In this document: piece by piece, positions 17,219-24,617 of the stretch | Numbering within the stretch: the stretch's first letter is position 1 | Layout of the letters: every line of letters begins with the position of its first letter | Source of the DNA: Pseudomonas viridiflava | GTDB lineage: Bacteria > Pseudomonadota > Gammaproteobacteria > Pseudomonadales > Pseudomonadaceae | Direction: 5' to 3' | DNA: 64,000 bases | Assembly (NCBI RefSeq): GCF_900589395.1 | Contig: NZ_UUIS01000006.1 | Coordinates: 89,358 to 153,357, forward strand | Notes under the pieces: model-generated | Seen by the model: the letters and a program-made list of their open reading frames with translations, nothing else | What the model was told of the DNA's origin: nothing | Databases searched by the model: none | Position numbers and translations under genes: made by a program

Positions 17219-19300
17219 ATGAAGCATTTCTTCCCAAGCACCGCCCTCGCCCTGCTCATCGGCTTCAGTATTGTGCCGATGTCGGCCAGCACCTTTGCTG
17301 CCAACAGCTGGGACAAGCTTCAGCCTGACCGCGACGAGGTGATTGCCAGCCTCAATGTCGTCGAACTGCTCAAGCGTCACCACTACAGCAAGCCGCCGCT
17401 GGACGACAAGCGCTCGGTCATCATCTACAACAGCTACCTCAAGTTGCTCGACCCGGCACGCAGCTACTTCACGGCCAGCGATATCGCCGAGTTCGACAAG
17501 TGGCAGACCCAGTTCGACGACTTTCTCAAGAGCGGCGACCTCAACGCCGGCTTTACCATCTACAAGCGCTACCTGGATCGCAGCAAGGCACGCATGGACT
17601 TCGTCCTCGCCGAGCTGGACAAGGGTGTCGACAAGCTGAGCTTCACCGACAAGGAAACCTTGCTGGTCGATCGCAAGGAAGCCCCTTGGGCCAAGAACCA
17701 GGCCGAGCTGGACGACCTGTGGCGCAAGCGCGTCAAGGACGAAGTCCTGCGCCTGAAGATCGCCGGCAAAGAGCCGGCCAAGATCCAGGAGCTGCTCACC
17801 AAGCGCTACAAGAACCAGCTGGGTCGCCTGAACCAGACCCGCGCCGAGGATATTTTCCAGGCCTACCTGAACTCGTTCGCGATGTCGTATGACCCGCACA
17901 CCAACTACCTGTCGCCCGACAGCGCGGAAAACTTCGACATCAACATGAGCCTGTCGCTCGAAGGCATCGGCGCGGTGCTGCAAAGCGACAACGACAACGT
18001 CAAGGTCGTGCGCCTGGTACCGGCAGGCCCTGCCGCCAAGACCAAGCAGGTGGCGCCGGCCGACAAGATCGTCGGCGTGGCCCAGGGCGACAAGGAAATG
18101 GTCGACGTGATCGGCTGGCGCCTGGACGAAGTGGTCAAGCTGATCCGCGGGCCGAAGGGCTCGGTGGTGCGCCTTGAAGTCATCCCGGCCAGCAACGCGC
18201 CGAACGACCAGACCAGCAAGGTCGTGTCGATCACCCGTGAAGCGGTCAAGCTTGAAGAGCAGGCTGCCAAGAAGTCGATCCTGCACCTGAAACAGGACGG
18301 ACGCGACTACAAGCTGGGCGTGATCGAAATCCCCGCGTTCTACCTGGATTTCAAGGCCTACCGTGCGGGCGACCCGGAGTACAAGAGCACCACGCGTGAC
18401 GTGAAGAAACTGCTCACCGAGTTGCAGGACGAAAAAGTCGACGGCCTGGTCCTGGACCTGCGCAACAACGGTGGCGGCTCGCTGCAAGAGGCCACCGAGC
18501 TGACCAGCCTGTTCATCGAGAAAGGCCCGACCGTGCTGGTACGCAATGCCGACGGCAAGGTCGATGTCCTCGAAGACGAGGCCAAGGGCGTGTTCTACAA
18601 GGGCCCGATGGCCGTGCTGGTCAATCGCCTGTCGGCCTCGGCCTCGGAGATTTTCGCCGGCGCCATGCAGGACTACCACCGCGCGCTGATCGTGGGTGGG
18701 CAGACGTTCGGCAAGGGCACGGTGCAGACCATCCAGCCGCTCAACCATGGCGAACTGAAGCTGACCCTGGCCAAGTTCTACCGGGTTTCCGGCCAGAGCA
18801 CCCAGCACCAGGGCGTGGTACCCGACATCGCTTACCCATCGCTGATCGACACCAAGGAGATCGGTGAAAGCGCCCTGCCAGAAGCCATGCCATGGGACAG
18901 CATTCGCCCGGCGATTCGCCCGGCAACCGACCCGTTCAAGCCGTTCCTGGCGCAATTGCAGACCCGGCATGACCAGCGCAAGGTCAAGGACGCCGAGTTT
19001 GTGTTCATCGAGGACCGCCTGGCGCTGGCCCGCCAACTGATGAACGAGAAAACCGTCAGCCTGAACGAGGTGGACCGTCGTGCCGAGCACGCCGCCATCG
19101 AAAACAAGCAACTGGTGCTGGAAAACACTCGCCGCAAGGCCAAGGGCGAAGAGCCCCTCAAGGAGCTGAAAAAGGAAGACGAAGAAGCCCTGCCGGTGGA
19201 AGACGAAAAGACCAAGCCCGAGGACGACGCCTATCTGGCCGAGACCGGGCGCATCCTGCTCGACTATCTGGGACTGAACGGTTCGATCGCGAAAAAGTGA
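17219..19300 (+). CDS. prc: Carboxy-terminal (tail-specific) protease Prc/AlgO
   Basis: The 693-residue periplasmic S41 protease has a signal peptide (about 1-28, ending TFAA), a long N-terminal domain, a PDZ domain (about 240-330) and the protease domain. The Ser-Lys dyad is intact: Ser in SASEIFAGAMQDY and Lys 25 residues later in FGKGT, with the conserved Asp of MQDY. A lysine/glutamate-rich C-terminal tail follows. In P. aeruginosa AlgO/Prc degrades mutant MucA forms and other periplasmic substrates. The ATG at 17219 begins the signal peptide; an in-frame ATG at 17186 is an alternative. Confidence 0.93.
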   Translation: MKHFFPSTALALLIGFSIVPMSASTFAANSWDKLQPDRDEVIASLNVVELLKRHHYSKPPLDDKRSVIIYNSYLKLLDPARSYFTASDIAEFDKWQTQFDDFLKSGDLNAGFTIYKRYLDRSKARMDFVLAELDKGVDKLSFTDKETLLVDRKEAPWAKNQAELDDLWRKRVKDEVLRLKIAGKEPAKIQELLTKRYKNQLGRLNQTRAEDIFQAYLNSFAMSYDPHTNYLSPDSAENFDINMSLSLEGIGAVLQSDNDNVKVVRLVPAGPAAKTKQVAPADKIVGVAQGDKEMVDVIGWRLDEVVKLIRGPKGSVVRLEVIPASNAPNDQTSKVVSITREAVKLEEQAAKKSILHLKQDGRDYKLGVIEIPAFYLDFKAYRAGDPEYKSTTRDVKKLLTELQDEKVDGLVLDLRNNGGGSLQEATELTSLFIEKGPTVLVRNADGKVDVLEDEAKGVFYKGPMAVLVNRLSASASEIFAGAMQDYHRALIVGGQTFGKGTVQTIQPLNHGELKLTLAKFYRVSGQSTQHQGVVPDIAYPSLIDTKEIGESALPEAMPWDSIRPAIRPATDPFKPFLAQLQTRHDQRKVKDAEFVFIEDRLALARQLMNEKTVSLNEVDRRAEHAAIENKQLVLENTRRKAKGEEPLKELKKEDEEALPVEDEKTKPEDDAYLAETGRILLDYLGLNGSIAKK

Positions 19301-19365
19301 CCTTCCGAATGACAGTGGCAAACTGCTCATAATGTCATTAAACAGTCATGATTCTGTCGTGCAAT

Positions 19366-19402
19366 AGGGCCAGGACGCTTCGGCGTGCTGGCCCTTCTTT
19401 TT
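19366..19402 (+). terminator. Terminator-like hairpin between prc and the EAL/GGDEF gene
   Basis: GGGCCAG pairs with CTGGCCC around an inner GACGC/GCGT helix capped by TTCG, then TTCTTTTT follows. It lies 65 bases after the prc stop and ends only 16 bases before the next start codon, so it either ends prc transcription or acts as a leader attenuator for the downstream gene. Confidence 0.78.
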
Positions 19403-19417
19403 GCCGTAGAGACCATC

Positions 19418-21205
19418 ATGACCGTGACCGAACAACTGAGCGCACTGAGCTCTATCCTGGTTCGCAGTGACCTGCACAGCTTGTTCCAGCCCATCGTCAT
19501 GCTCTCGCAACGCCGCATTCTGGGTTATGAAGCCCTGACCCGCGGCCCGTCCAACAGCCCTTTGCATTCTCCTGTCAGCCTGTTTGCCGTGGCGCGCCAG
19601 GGCGGGCGCCTCAGCGAACTGGAACTGGCCTGCCGTGACAGTGCCTGCCGGCGCTTCAGCCAGCAGAAACTGCCGGGCAAGCTGTTTCTCAACGTCTCGC
19701 CCGAATCACTGCTCGAAGCCTCGCACCCGCCGGGCCGTACCCTGGAAATGCTGCAACGCTACGGCATTGCGCCTCAGGACGTGGTGATCGAGCTGACCGA
19801 ACAAACCCCCACCGACGACTTCGAACTGCTGTACAAGGCGCTGCACCATTACCGCGACATGGGCTTCTCGATTGCGCTGGACGACCTGGGCGCGGGTTAT
19901 TCAAGCCTGCGCCTGTGGTCGGAACTGCGCCCGGACTACGTCAAGATCGACCGGCACTTCATCGATGGCATTCATCAGGATGCGGTCAAGCGCGAATTCG
20001 TAGGGTCCATGCTGCAAATGGCCAAGGCTTCGCGGGCCACCGTGATCGCCGAAGGCATCGAGCTGGCCGAAGAGCTCGAAGTGCTGATCGAAATGGGGGT
20101 CGACCTGGTCCAGGGCTACCTGCTGGCCCGTCCGCAGGAGCGCCCGCCACGCGATATCCGCAGCATGCTGCCCAAGACTGAAAGCACAGGCCTGCCCCTG
20201 CCACTGAGCGAGGAAGCCGCCGACCTGAGCGCCCTGCTCAACCCGCAACCGGCCATCGACCAGCACACCCCGACCACTCAGGTATTGGAGGCGTTCCGCT
20301 CGCAGGCCAACCTCAATTCGGTGGCGGTGCTGGATGAGCAGTCGCGCCCGTGCGGCATTGTGCATCGCCACTCCTTGTCCGAGGTCCTGCTCAAGCCTTT
20401 CGGCACCGAGCTGTTTGCGCGCAAGCCGATCAGCCGGTTGATGAGCGATGACTTTCTGGCCGTGGAACTGAACCAGTCGCTGCAACAGGTCAGCCGCCTG
20501 CTGACCAGCCGGGCTCGCCAGCGCATCGAGGAGGATTTCATCATCACCAGCAACGGCGTTTATGCCGGCCTGGGCCGGGTGATCGATGTGCTCAAGCTGA
20601 TCACCGAATTGAAAATCCAGCAGGCCCGCTATGCCAACCCGCTGACCCTGCTGCCTGGCAATGTACCGATCCAGCAATGCCTGACCCGCGTCTTGCAACA
20701 GCAGCGCGAATCGATGGTGTGCTATGTCGACATCGACAGCTTCAAACCTTTCAACGATATCTATGGCTACGCTCGCGGCGACGAAGTGCTGCTGTGCCTG
20801 GCGCAGTGCCTGAGCGACCGCATCGACCCCAGCCGCGACTTCGTCGGGCACATCGGTGGCGATGACTTTCTGATGGTGCTGGGCCCGGATGAATGGGAAA
20901 AGCGTCTGCACACCCTGCTGGAGGACTTCCAGAACCAGTGTCGGCGCTTCTATCGCGCCGAACATCTGGAAGCCGGTTGCTTCAGCGCCCTGAATCGCCA
21001 GGGCCAGCGCCAGGAATTTGCCTTGCTGTCGTTGTCGATCGGCGTGGTCCACCTGCGCAGCGACGCCTGCAACCGCGTGGATGCCAGCCAGGTGGCCGAA
21101 CTGGCTTCACAGGCCAAGCACTGCGCCAAGGACATCAGCGGCGCCAGTATTCACCTGATCGATACAGCACTGGCACAGCCCTGCCACACCGCCAAAGCCT
21201 TGTAG
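19418..21205 (+). CDS. EAL-CBS-GGDEF protein, probable c-di-GMP phosphodiesterase
   Basis: The 595-residue cytoplasmic protein has an EAL domain first (about 15-255) with all key residues visible: EALTRG, the Asn in FLNVSPES, IELTE, LDDLGAGYSS, YVKIDRHF, EGIE and VQGYLLARP. A CBS pair follows (about 275-410), then a GGDEF domain (about 420-585) whose signature reads GGDDF and so is probably not an active cyclase. It likely hydrolyses c-di-GMP under control of a nucleotide bound by the CBS pair. The ATG at 19418 directly precedes conserved sequence. Its TAG stop lies within the first bases of a REP element. Confidence 0.88.
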   Translation: MTVTEQLSALSSILVRSDLHSLFQPIVMLSQRRILGYEALTRGPSNSPLHSPVSLFAVARQGGRLSELELACRDSACRRFSQQKLPGKLFLNVSPESLLEASHPPGRTLEMLQRYGIAPQDVVIELTEQTPTDDFELLYKALHHYRDMGFSIALDDLGAGYSSLRLWSELRPDYVKIDRHFIDGIHQDAVKREFVGSMLQMAKASRATVIAEGIELAEELEVLIEMGVDLVQGYLLARPQERPPRDIRSMLPKTESTGLPLPLSEEAADLSALLNPQPAIDQHTPTTQVLEAFRSQANLNSVAVLDEQSRPCGIVHRHSLSEVLLKPFGTELFARKPISRLMSDDFLAVELNQSLQQVSRLLTSRARQRIEEDFIITSNGVYAGLGRVIDVLKLITELKIQQARYANPLTLLPGNVPIQQCLTRVLQQQRESMVCYVDIDSFKPFNDIYGYARGDEVLLCLAQCLSDRIDPSRDFVGHIGGDDFLMVLGPDEWEKRLHTLLEDFQNQCRRFYRAEHLEAGCFSALNRQGQRQEFALLSLSIGVVHLRSDACNRVDASQVAELASQAKHCAKDISGASIHLIDTALAQPCHTAKAL

Positions 21206-21455
21206 GAGCGCGCTTGCCCGCGACCGAGTGCGAAGCGCTCGTAAATTTGCAGCGTTTCATAGATTTTCAGATCGTAAATTTGTGGCGTTTCGCAGATTTT
21301 CAGATCGTAAATTTGTGGCGTTTCGCAGATTTTCAGATCGTAAATTTGTGGCGTTTCGCAGATTTTCAGATCGTAAATTTGTGGCGTTTCATCAATTTTA
21401 CGAGCGCTTCGCACTCGGTCGCGGTGGTCCGGCATTCCGGCAAGCGCGCTCCTAC
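21202..21455. repeat. REP doublet expanded by 33-bp tandem repeats
   Basis: Two inverted REP arms bound the element: GTAGGAGCGCGCTTGCCCGC at 21202 onward, and its complement ending at 21455 with a short insertion near 21425-21440. An inner complementary pair carries the bases ACCGAGTGCGAAGCGCTCG. Between them are five tandem 33-bp units (21240-21272, 21273-21305, 21306-21338, 21339-21371, 21372-21404). Units 2-4 are identical; the outer units diverge. The first REP bases overlap the upstream stop codon. Similar REP arms occur at 50465 and 58618. Confidence 0.9.
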
Positions 21456-21460
21456 ACAGC

Positions 21461-21844
21461 CTACCCCACCTGCTGTTTTTCTTCCTCGACCGGATAAGCA
21501 AACTCAAACACCCGCACCACTTCCGAGGCATGCCAGGCGGCAGCTGCCGTGCCATCGGAAGGGCCATTGAAGCGACCAAGCCGTGTCACGCATTCGAAAA
21601 AGCCGGTGCGTGGCAACCGGCTGGCGCCCTGGCTGATGACCAGCGAACTGCGCAATGGCTGCTCGGCACGGGCGTCCAGTACCGCAAGGTATTCCAAGGC
21701 GGCGGTCAGGGTCTGCATCGCCGGGGTAGGCAGTTGCAGGCGCTCGATCAATGCCCGGTAAGTCAGCAGATGGCGCTGCCGGCGGGCCATGTCCAGCTCG
21801 TTGAGCAGGCTCTGCCAGTGCTGCCGGCTGATGCGCACGCTCAT
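21461..21844 (-). CDS. Conserved hypothetical protein coupled to an XRE regulator
   Basis: The 127-residue protein is not one I can assign. It has a helical N-terminal half (RISRQHWQSLLNELDMARRQRHLLTYRALIERL) and a C-terminal half with SLVISQG, GFFECVTRLGRF and WHASEVVRVFEF. Its ATG overlaps the stop of the upstream XRE gene as ATGA, so the two are translationally coupled and probably act together. The end of the gene abuts the REP element. A toxin-antitoxin-like pair is possible, but nothing in this protein shows a known toxin fold. Confidence 0.7.
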   Translation of the reverse strand: MSVRISRQHWQSLLNELDMARRQRHLLTYRALIERLQLPTPAMQTLTAALEYLAVLDARAEQPLRSSLVISQGASRLPRTGFFECVTRLGRFNGPSDGTAAAAWHASEVVRVFEFAYPVEEEKQQVG

Positions 21845-22176
21845 GATTCGGCCCGCCAGCCCGGCACCCCCAGATTCCAGGCCAGGCTTCGCTTGATGGC
21901 CGCATCCGGCTCGCGGGTACCGCTTTCGATCAATTCCAGATAGGCCGGGCTGATGCCAACCAAGCGAGCCAGACCGGCCAGCTCCAGGCCCTTGGCCTGG
22001 CGCAAGGCAGCCAATTGGTCAAACCCGGGGAACGTCTCGGGCGCTGGCGGCACCGGGGCCGCAGCAGAAGGCTGTTTTTCCTTGAGGCCGGCGGCATCCA
22101 GCAGCGCTTGGTATTGGGCCCAAGGCAGGACGGCATACTCGGGTTCGCCGTCACGAGAGATGACCTGAAGATCCAT
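21841..22176 (-). CDS. XRE family helix-turn-helix protein, antitoxin-like
   Basis: The 111-residue protein starts with a short strand-helix region (MDLQVISRDGEPEYAVLPWAQYQALLDAAG) like the N-terminus of Phd/YefM-type antitoxins. A proline-rich linker follows, then an XRE helix-turn-helix (about 60-105: LRQAKGLELAGLARLVGISPAYLELIESG). The ATG at 22176 is preceded by AGAGGGGG; the open frame upstream lacks homology. It overlaps the next gene by four bases. It is probably an autoregulating DNA-binding protein. Confidence 0.78.
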   Translation of the reverse strand: MDLQVISRDGEPEYAVLPWAQYQALLDAAGLKEKQPSAAAPVPPAPETFPGFDQLAALRQAKGLELAGLARLVGISPAYLELIESGTREPDAAIKRSLAWNLGVPGWRAES

Positions 22177-22299
22177 ACGACCCCCTCTGTAGGATGTGGG
22201 CTCATGTCGAGCATGAAAAAGTACCGACATCTTAACAGCGGATGAGCATAGATTGCCCACCTGCAAGGGCGCCGCGCAGCGCCTCTTGCCCAAGGGCAC

Positions 22300-22755
22300 T
22301 CAGCTACCGGCTTTTTCCTGCTCCAGCAGCGCTTCGGTTGGAGGCAGGCGCTCGACAATGGCCAGCTTTTCGGGGGACTGCTGCTCGCGCCAGGTACGAA
22401 AAGCGTCCAGCTCGTCGGTCACTTGTTTCATGACCCAGGCCAGCACCGCGATGTCATCGAACATGCCCAAGCCCGGAATGAAATCAGGCAGGGCATCCAG
22501 CGGGCTCAGGAAATACATCAGGCCGGCAACGATAAACAGAATCGACTTGGGGCTGATGCTGCGGTATTCGCCACGCCAGTACGCCAGGCACAAGGACTGC
22601 AACAGGCGCAAGTCATCCTTGATGCGCCCCAGCCGGCTGCCCTCGCTGGAGCCCTTGCGGGCCACGGCAAACAGTAACGCCGGCAGCCGCCCGGCGGCCA
22701 GCAGACGTCGGGCGCCGGGCAGAAAACGAATAAAAGTCCAGGGTGCTTTCATCAT
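22300..22755 (-). CDS. YkvA/DUF1232 family membrane protein
   Basis: The 151-residue protein has the DUF1232 signature in the centre: ISPKSILFIVAGLMYFLSPLDALPDFIPGLGMFDDIAVLAWVM, two short hydrophobic segments around the SPLDALPD motif. A basic N-terminal stretch precedes it and a charged tail follows. The family's function is unknown. The ATG at 22755 was chosen because GGGGA lies about 8 bases upstream; a Met at 22752 and one at 22782 are alternatives. It sits 123 bases upstream of the XRE gene on the same strand. Confidence 0.82.
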   Translation of the reverse strand: MMKAPWTFIRFLPGARRLLAAGRLPALLFAVARKGSSEGSRLGRIKDDLRLLQSLCLAYWRGEYRSISPKSILFIVAGLMYFLSPLDALPDFIPGLGMFDDIAVLAWVMKQVTDELDAFRTWREQQSPEKLAIVERLPPTEALLEQEKAGS

Positions 22756-23064
22756 CAGTCCCCAACGGATGCGCTCAGGCACGGCCCTTGCGTTGTCCGG
22801 ATATGAAGGTTATGGCTGTCATGTTATCCACATAAATTGTGGATAACCTTGTGAACAGCCGTCGTTTTCACGCCTGAGCCCCCCGGATTACGGGGCGCGC
22901 GCTTAAATCGGGCATTTTTTACTCACCTGAAAAAACCAGTGAAATCGTTGACTTAGAGCGCTTCAGGCGTTCTATCACGGCCGTGGCGTGATTGTCCGAC
23001 GAAACCTGTGCAGGCTGCATGATACTGGGACTGTGTGAACGCCAATGCGTTCGACCGGATACAA
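22756..23064. other. Intergenic region with DnaA boxes
   Basis: Between the DUF1232 start and the FKBP terminator there are about 310 bases without a gene. They hold two perfect inverted DnaA boxes (22824-22846) and an imperfect inverted repeat near 22974-22992 around GGCCGTGGC. The promoter for the DUF1232 gene presumably lies here, but I could not place it. No open frame has coding character. Confidence 0.5.
22824..22846. promoter_or_regulatory. Pair of perfect inverted DnaA boxes
   Basis: TTATCCACA at 22824-22832 and its inverted copy TGTGGATAA at 22838-22846 both equal the strongest DnaA box consensus and are separated by five bases. They lie about 70 bases upstream of the DUF1232 start, so DnaA binding could control that gene or titrate or reactivate DnaA. 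Confidence 0.7.
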
Positions 23065-23090
23065 AAACGCCCTGTCGAGACAGGGCGTTT
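23061..23090 (-). terminator. Terminator of the FKBP lipoprotein gene
   Basis: A 12-bp stem (AAACGCCCTGTC with GACAGGGCGTTT) with a two-base spacer ends in a T run on the minus strand, 18 bases after the FKBP stop codon. The symmetry would also allow use on the plus strand. Confidence 0.85.
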
Positions 23091-23107
23091 CGGTCAAAGC
23101 GCAGAAT

Positions 23108-23899
23108 TTACTTCTTGGCTTCTTCTTTCTTGGCAGGCGCCTGGGCCGGTTCTTCGCCCTCTTGCTCGTCCATTGCACCTGGCATACCCAGGGCTGGCGC
23201 GGCGGCCGGATCCTTGATGCCCAACAGCTCCAGGTCAAAGACCAGCACCGAGTTGGCGGGGATCAGCGGGCTCGGGCTCTGGGCACCGTAGGCCAGTTCG
23301 CTCGGGATGTAGAGCTTGACCTTCTCACCCACGTGCATCAGCTGCAGGCCTTCGACCCAACCTGGAATCACACCGCCGACCGGCAGGTCGATCGGGCTGC
23401 CACGCTCGACCGAGCTGTCGAAGACCTTGCCGTCGATCAGCTTGCCTTCGTAATGAACGGTCACGACGTCGGACGGCTTGGGTTGCGCGCCGTCGGCTTT
23501 CTTGATGACTTCATACTGCAGGCCGGAAGCGGTGGTGGTCACGCCAGGCTTCTTGGCGTTGTCAGCCAGAAACTTCTTGCCGGCGGCCGCTGCTTCTTCG
23601 CTCTGCTTGGCCAGACGCTCTTCGGCACGCTTTTGCAGCGCCGCGAAGGCTTCGATCAGCTCTTCGTCCTTGAGCTTCTGCTCTTTCTTGCCGACGGCAT
23701 CTTCGATGCCCAGGGCCACGGCCTTGGAATCCAGGTCGTCCATGCCTTCCTGAGCCAGGCTCTTGCCCATGTTCAGGCCAATGCCATAAGAGGCTTTCTG
23801 GGCCGGGGATTTCAGCTCGACAGTACTGGCCTGCTTGTCACAACCTGCGAGTACCAGACCTACCAAGGCAATCGCCGCTGCCAACCGATGCTGTTTCAT
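23108..23899 (-). CDS. fklB: FKBP-type peptidyl-prolyl isomerase lipoprotein
   Basis: The 263-residue protein has a lipoprotein signal with lipobox LAGC (Cys20), an N-terminal FKBP dimerisation domain rich in helices (about 30-130, KASYGIGLNMGKSLAQEG) and a C-terminal FKBP domain (about 135-240, VTVHYEGKLIDGKVFDSSVERGSPIDLPVGGVIPGW and the IPSELAYG segment). A charged Ala/Lys/Glu tail ends it. It should catalyse prolyl isomerisation in the periplasm, anchored to a membrane. AAGGAAA precedes the ATG at 23899. Confidence 0.93.
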   Translation of the reverse strand: MKQHRLAAAIALVGLVLAGCDKQASTVELKSPAQKASYGIGLNMGKSLAQEGMDDLDSKAVALGIEDAVGKKEQKLKDEELIEAFAALQKRAEERLAKQSEEAAAAGKKFLADNAKKPGVTTTASGLQYEVIKKADGAQPKPSDVVTVHYEGKLIDGKVFDSSVERGSPIDLPVGGVIPGWVEGLQLMHVGEKVKLYIPSELAYGAQSPSPLIPANSVLVFDLELLGIKDPAAAPALGMPGAMDEQEGEEPAQAPAKKEEAKK

Positions 23900-24154
23900 G
23901 CTGTTTCCTTGTTCATGCGCCGAAAGGGCAAACGAGTAAAGCCGCGAGCTTATCAGGCCGCCGCGATCAATGGCTACCGGGATCAGAGGCCGCAAAGCCC
24001 GATAAGTTCAGGTAAACAAAGGTATTCCCGGATCGGCTGTCGCCTGTTCAGGGCCGGTTCAGATGACGCCTGCCGGGGTACTGTCGATTGCCCGGCGAAA
24101 CCTGGCCTGGCCTGCCGCACCCGGCGTCTTGATGACTGGCCCCGGGCCGCCGCG

Positions 24155-24589
24155 TCAGGCGGTCCTGGCGGCAATGGCCTCGACTTCGATCAGCGCACCG
24201 GGCAGCGGCAGGCCGGCCACTTGCAAGGCGGTGCGTGTCGGCGTTTCAGGCTGCTGCTCAGTGCCGAAGAATTGCGTGTAGCCGGCCTGCAGGCCGGCAA
24301 AGTCCAGGCGTCCGCCGGTGGCCTCGGTGCCCAGCAGGAACACCTTCAGCGACACGATATCGCCCAGGTCCAGGTCGTGCTGGCGCAGGATGGCGCGCAG
24401 TTTGTTGAACACCGAGACCGTCTGCACCTCGGTGTTGCCATAAGCGGCCTGCGTACCGGGCGGCGCGCTCGGGTCGGCCACATCCGGCAAGGTGCCGCTG
24501 ATGAACACCAGGCTGGCCGAGGCCGGCACGGTCACGGTTTGCGAAATGGGAAAGGTCCCTGCGCGGGTGCGTTGAATGCTGTCGCTCAT
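24155..24589 (-). CDS. RidA family protein (imine/enamine deaminase)
   Basis: The 144-residue protein is of the RidA/YjgF family, which hydrolyses reactive imines and enamines to ketones and ammonia. Family features include LVFISGTLP, VFNKLRAILRQHDLDLGDIVSLKVFLL, the TRTALQVAGLPLPGALIEVEAIAA segment and the conserved Arg of PTRTALQV. GGAG precedes the ATG at 24589. It is the last gene of the receptor-importer-oxidase operon, 28 bases after the amine oxidase. It probably clears the imino acid produced by that enzyme. Confidence 0.88.
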   Translation of the reverse strand: MSDSIQRTRAGTFPISQTVTVPASASLVFISGTLPDVADPSAPPGTQAAYGNTEVQTVSVFNKLRAILRQHDLDLGDIVSLKVFLLGTEATGGRLDFAGLQAGYTQFFGTEQQPETPTRTALQVAGLPLPGALIEVEAIAARTA

Positions 24590-24617
24590 GGTGATACTCC
24601 TTGAAAGGCGCGCCGCA

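Noticed and set aside
17171..19330. A 719-residue open frame on the minus strand opposite prc
   Set aside because: The plus-strand frame has the full Prc catalytic machinery; the opposite frame is a codon-bias artefact rich in Val, Leu, Gln and His.
21240..21404. Regular 33-bp repeats that might suggest a CRISPR array
   Set aside because: The units are contiguous with no unique spacers, there are no cas genes nearby, and the array is enclosed by REP arms.
21228..21497. A short ORF encoding an 11-residue repeat peptide
   Set aside because: The periodic peptide is simply the translation of the 33-bp DNA repeats, with no start context or conservation argument.
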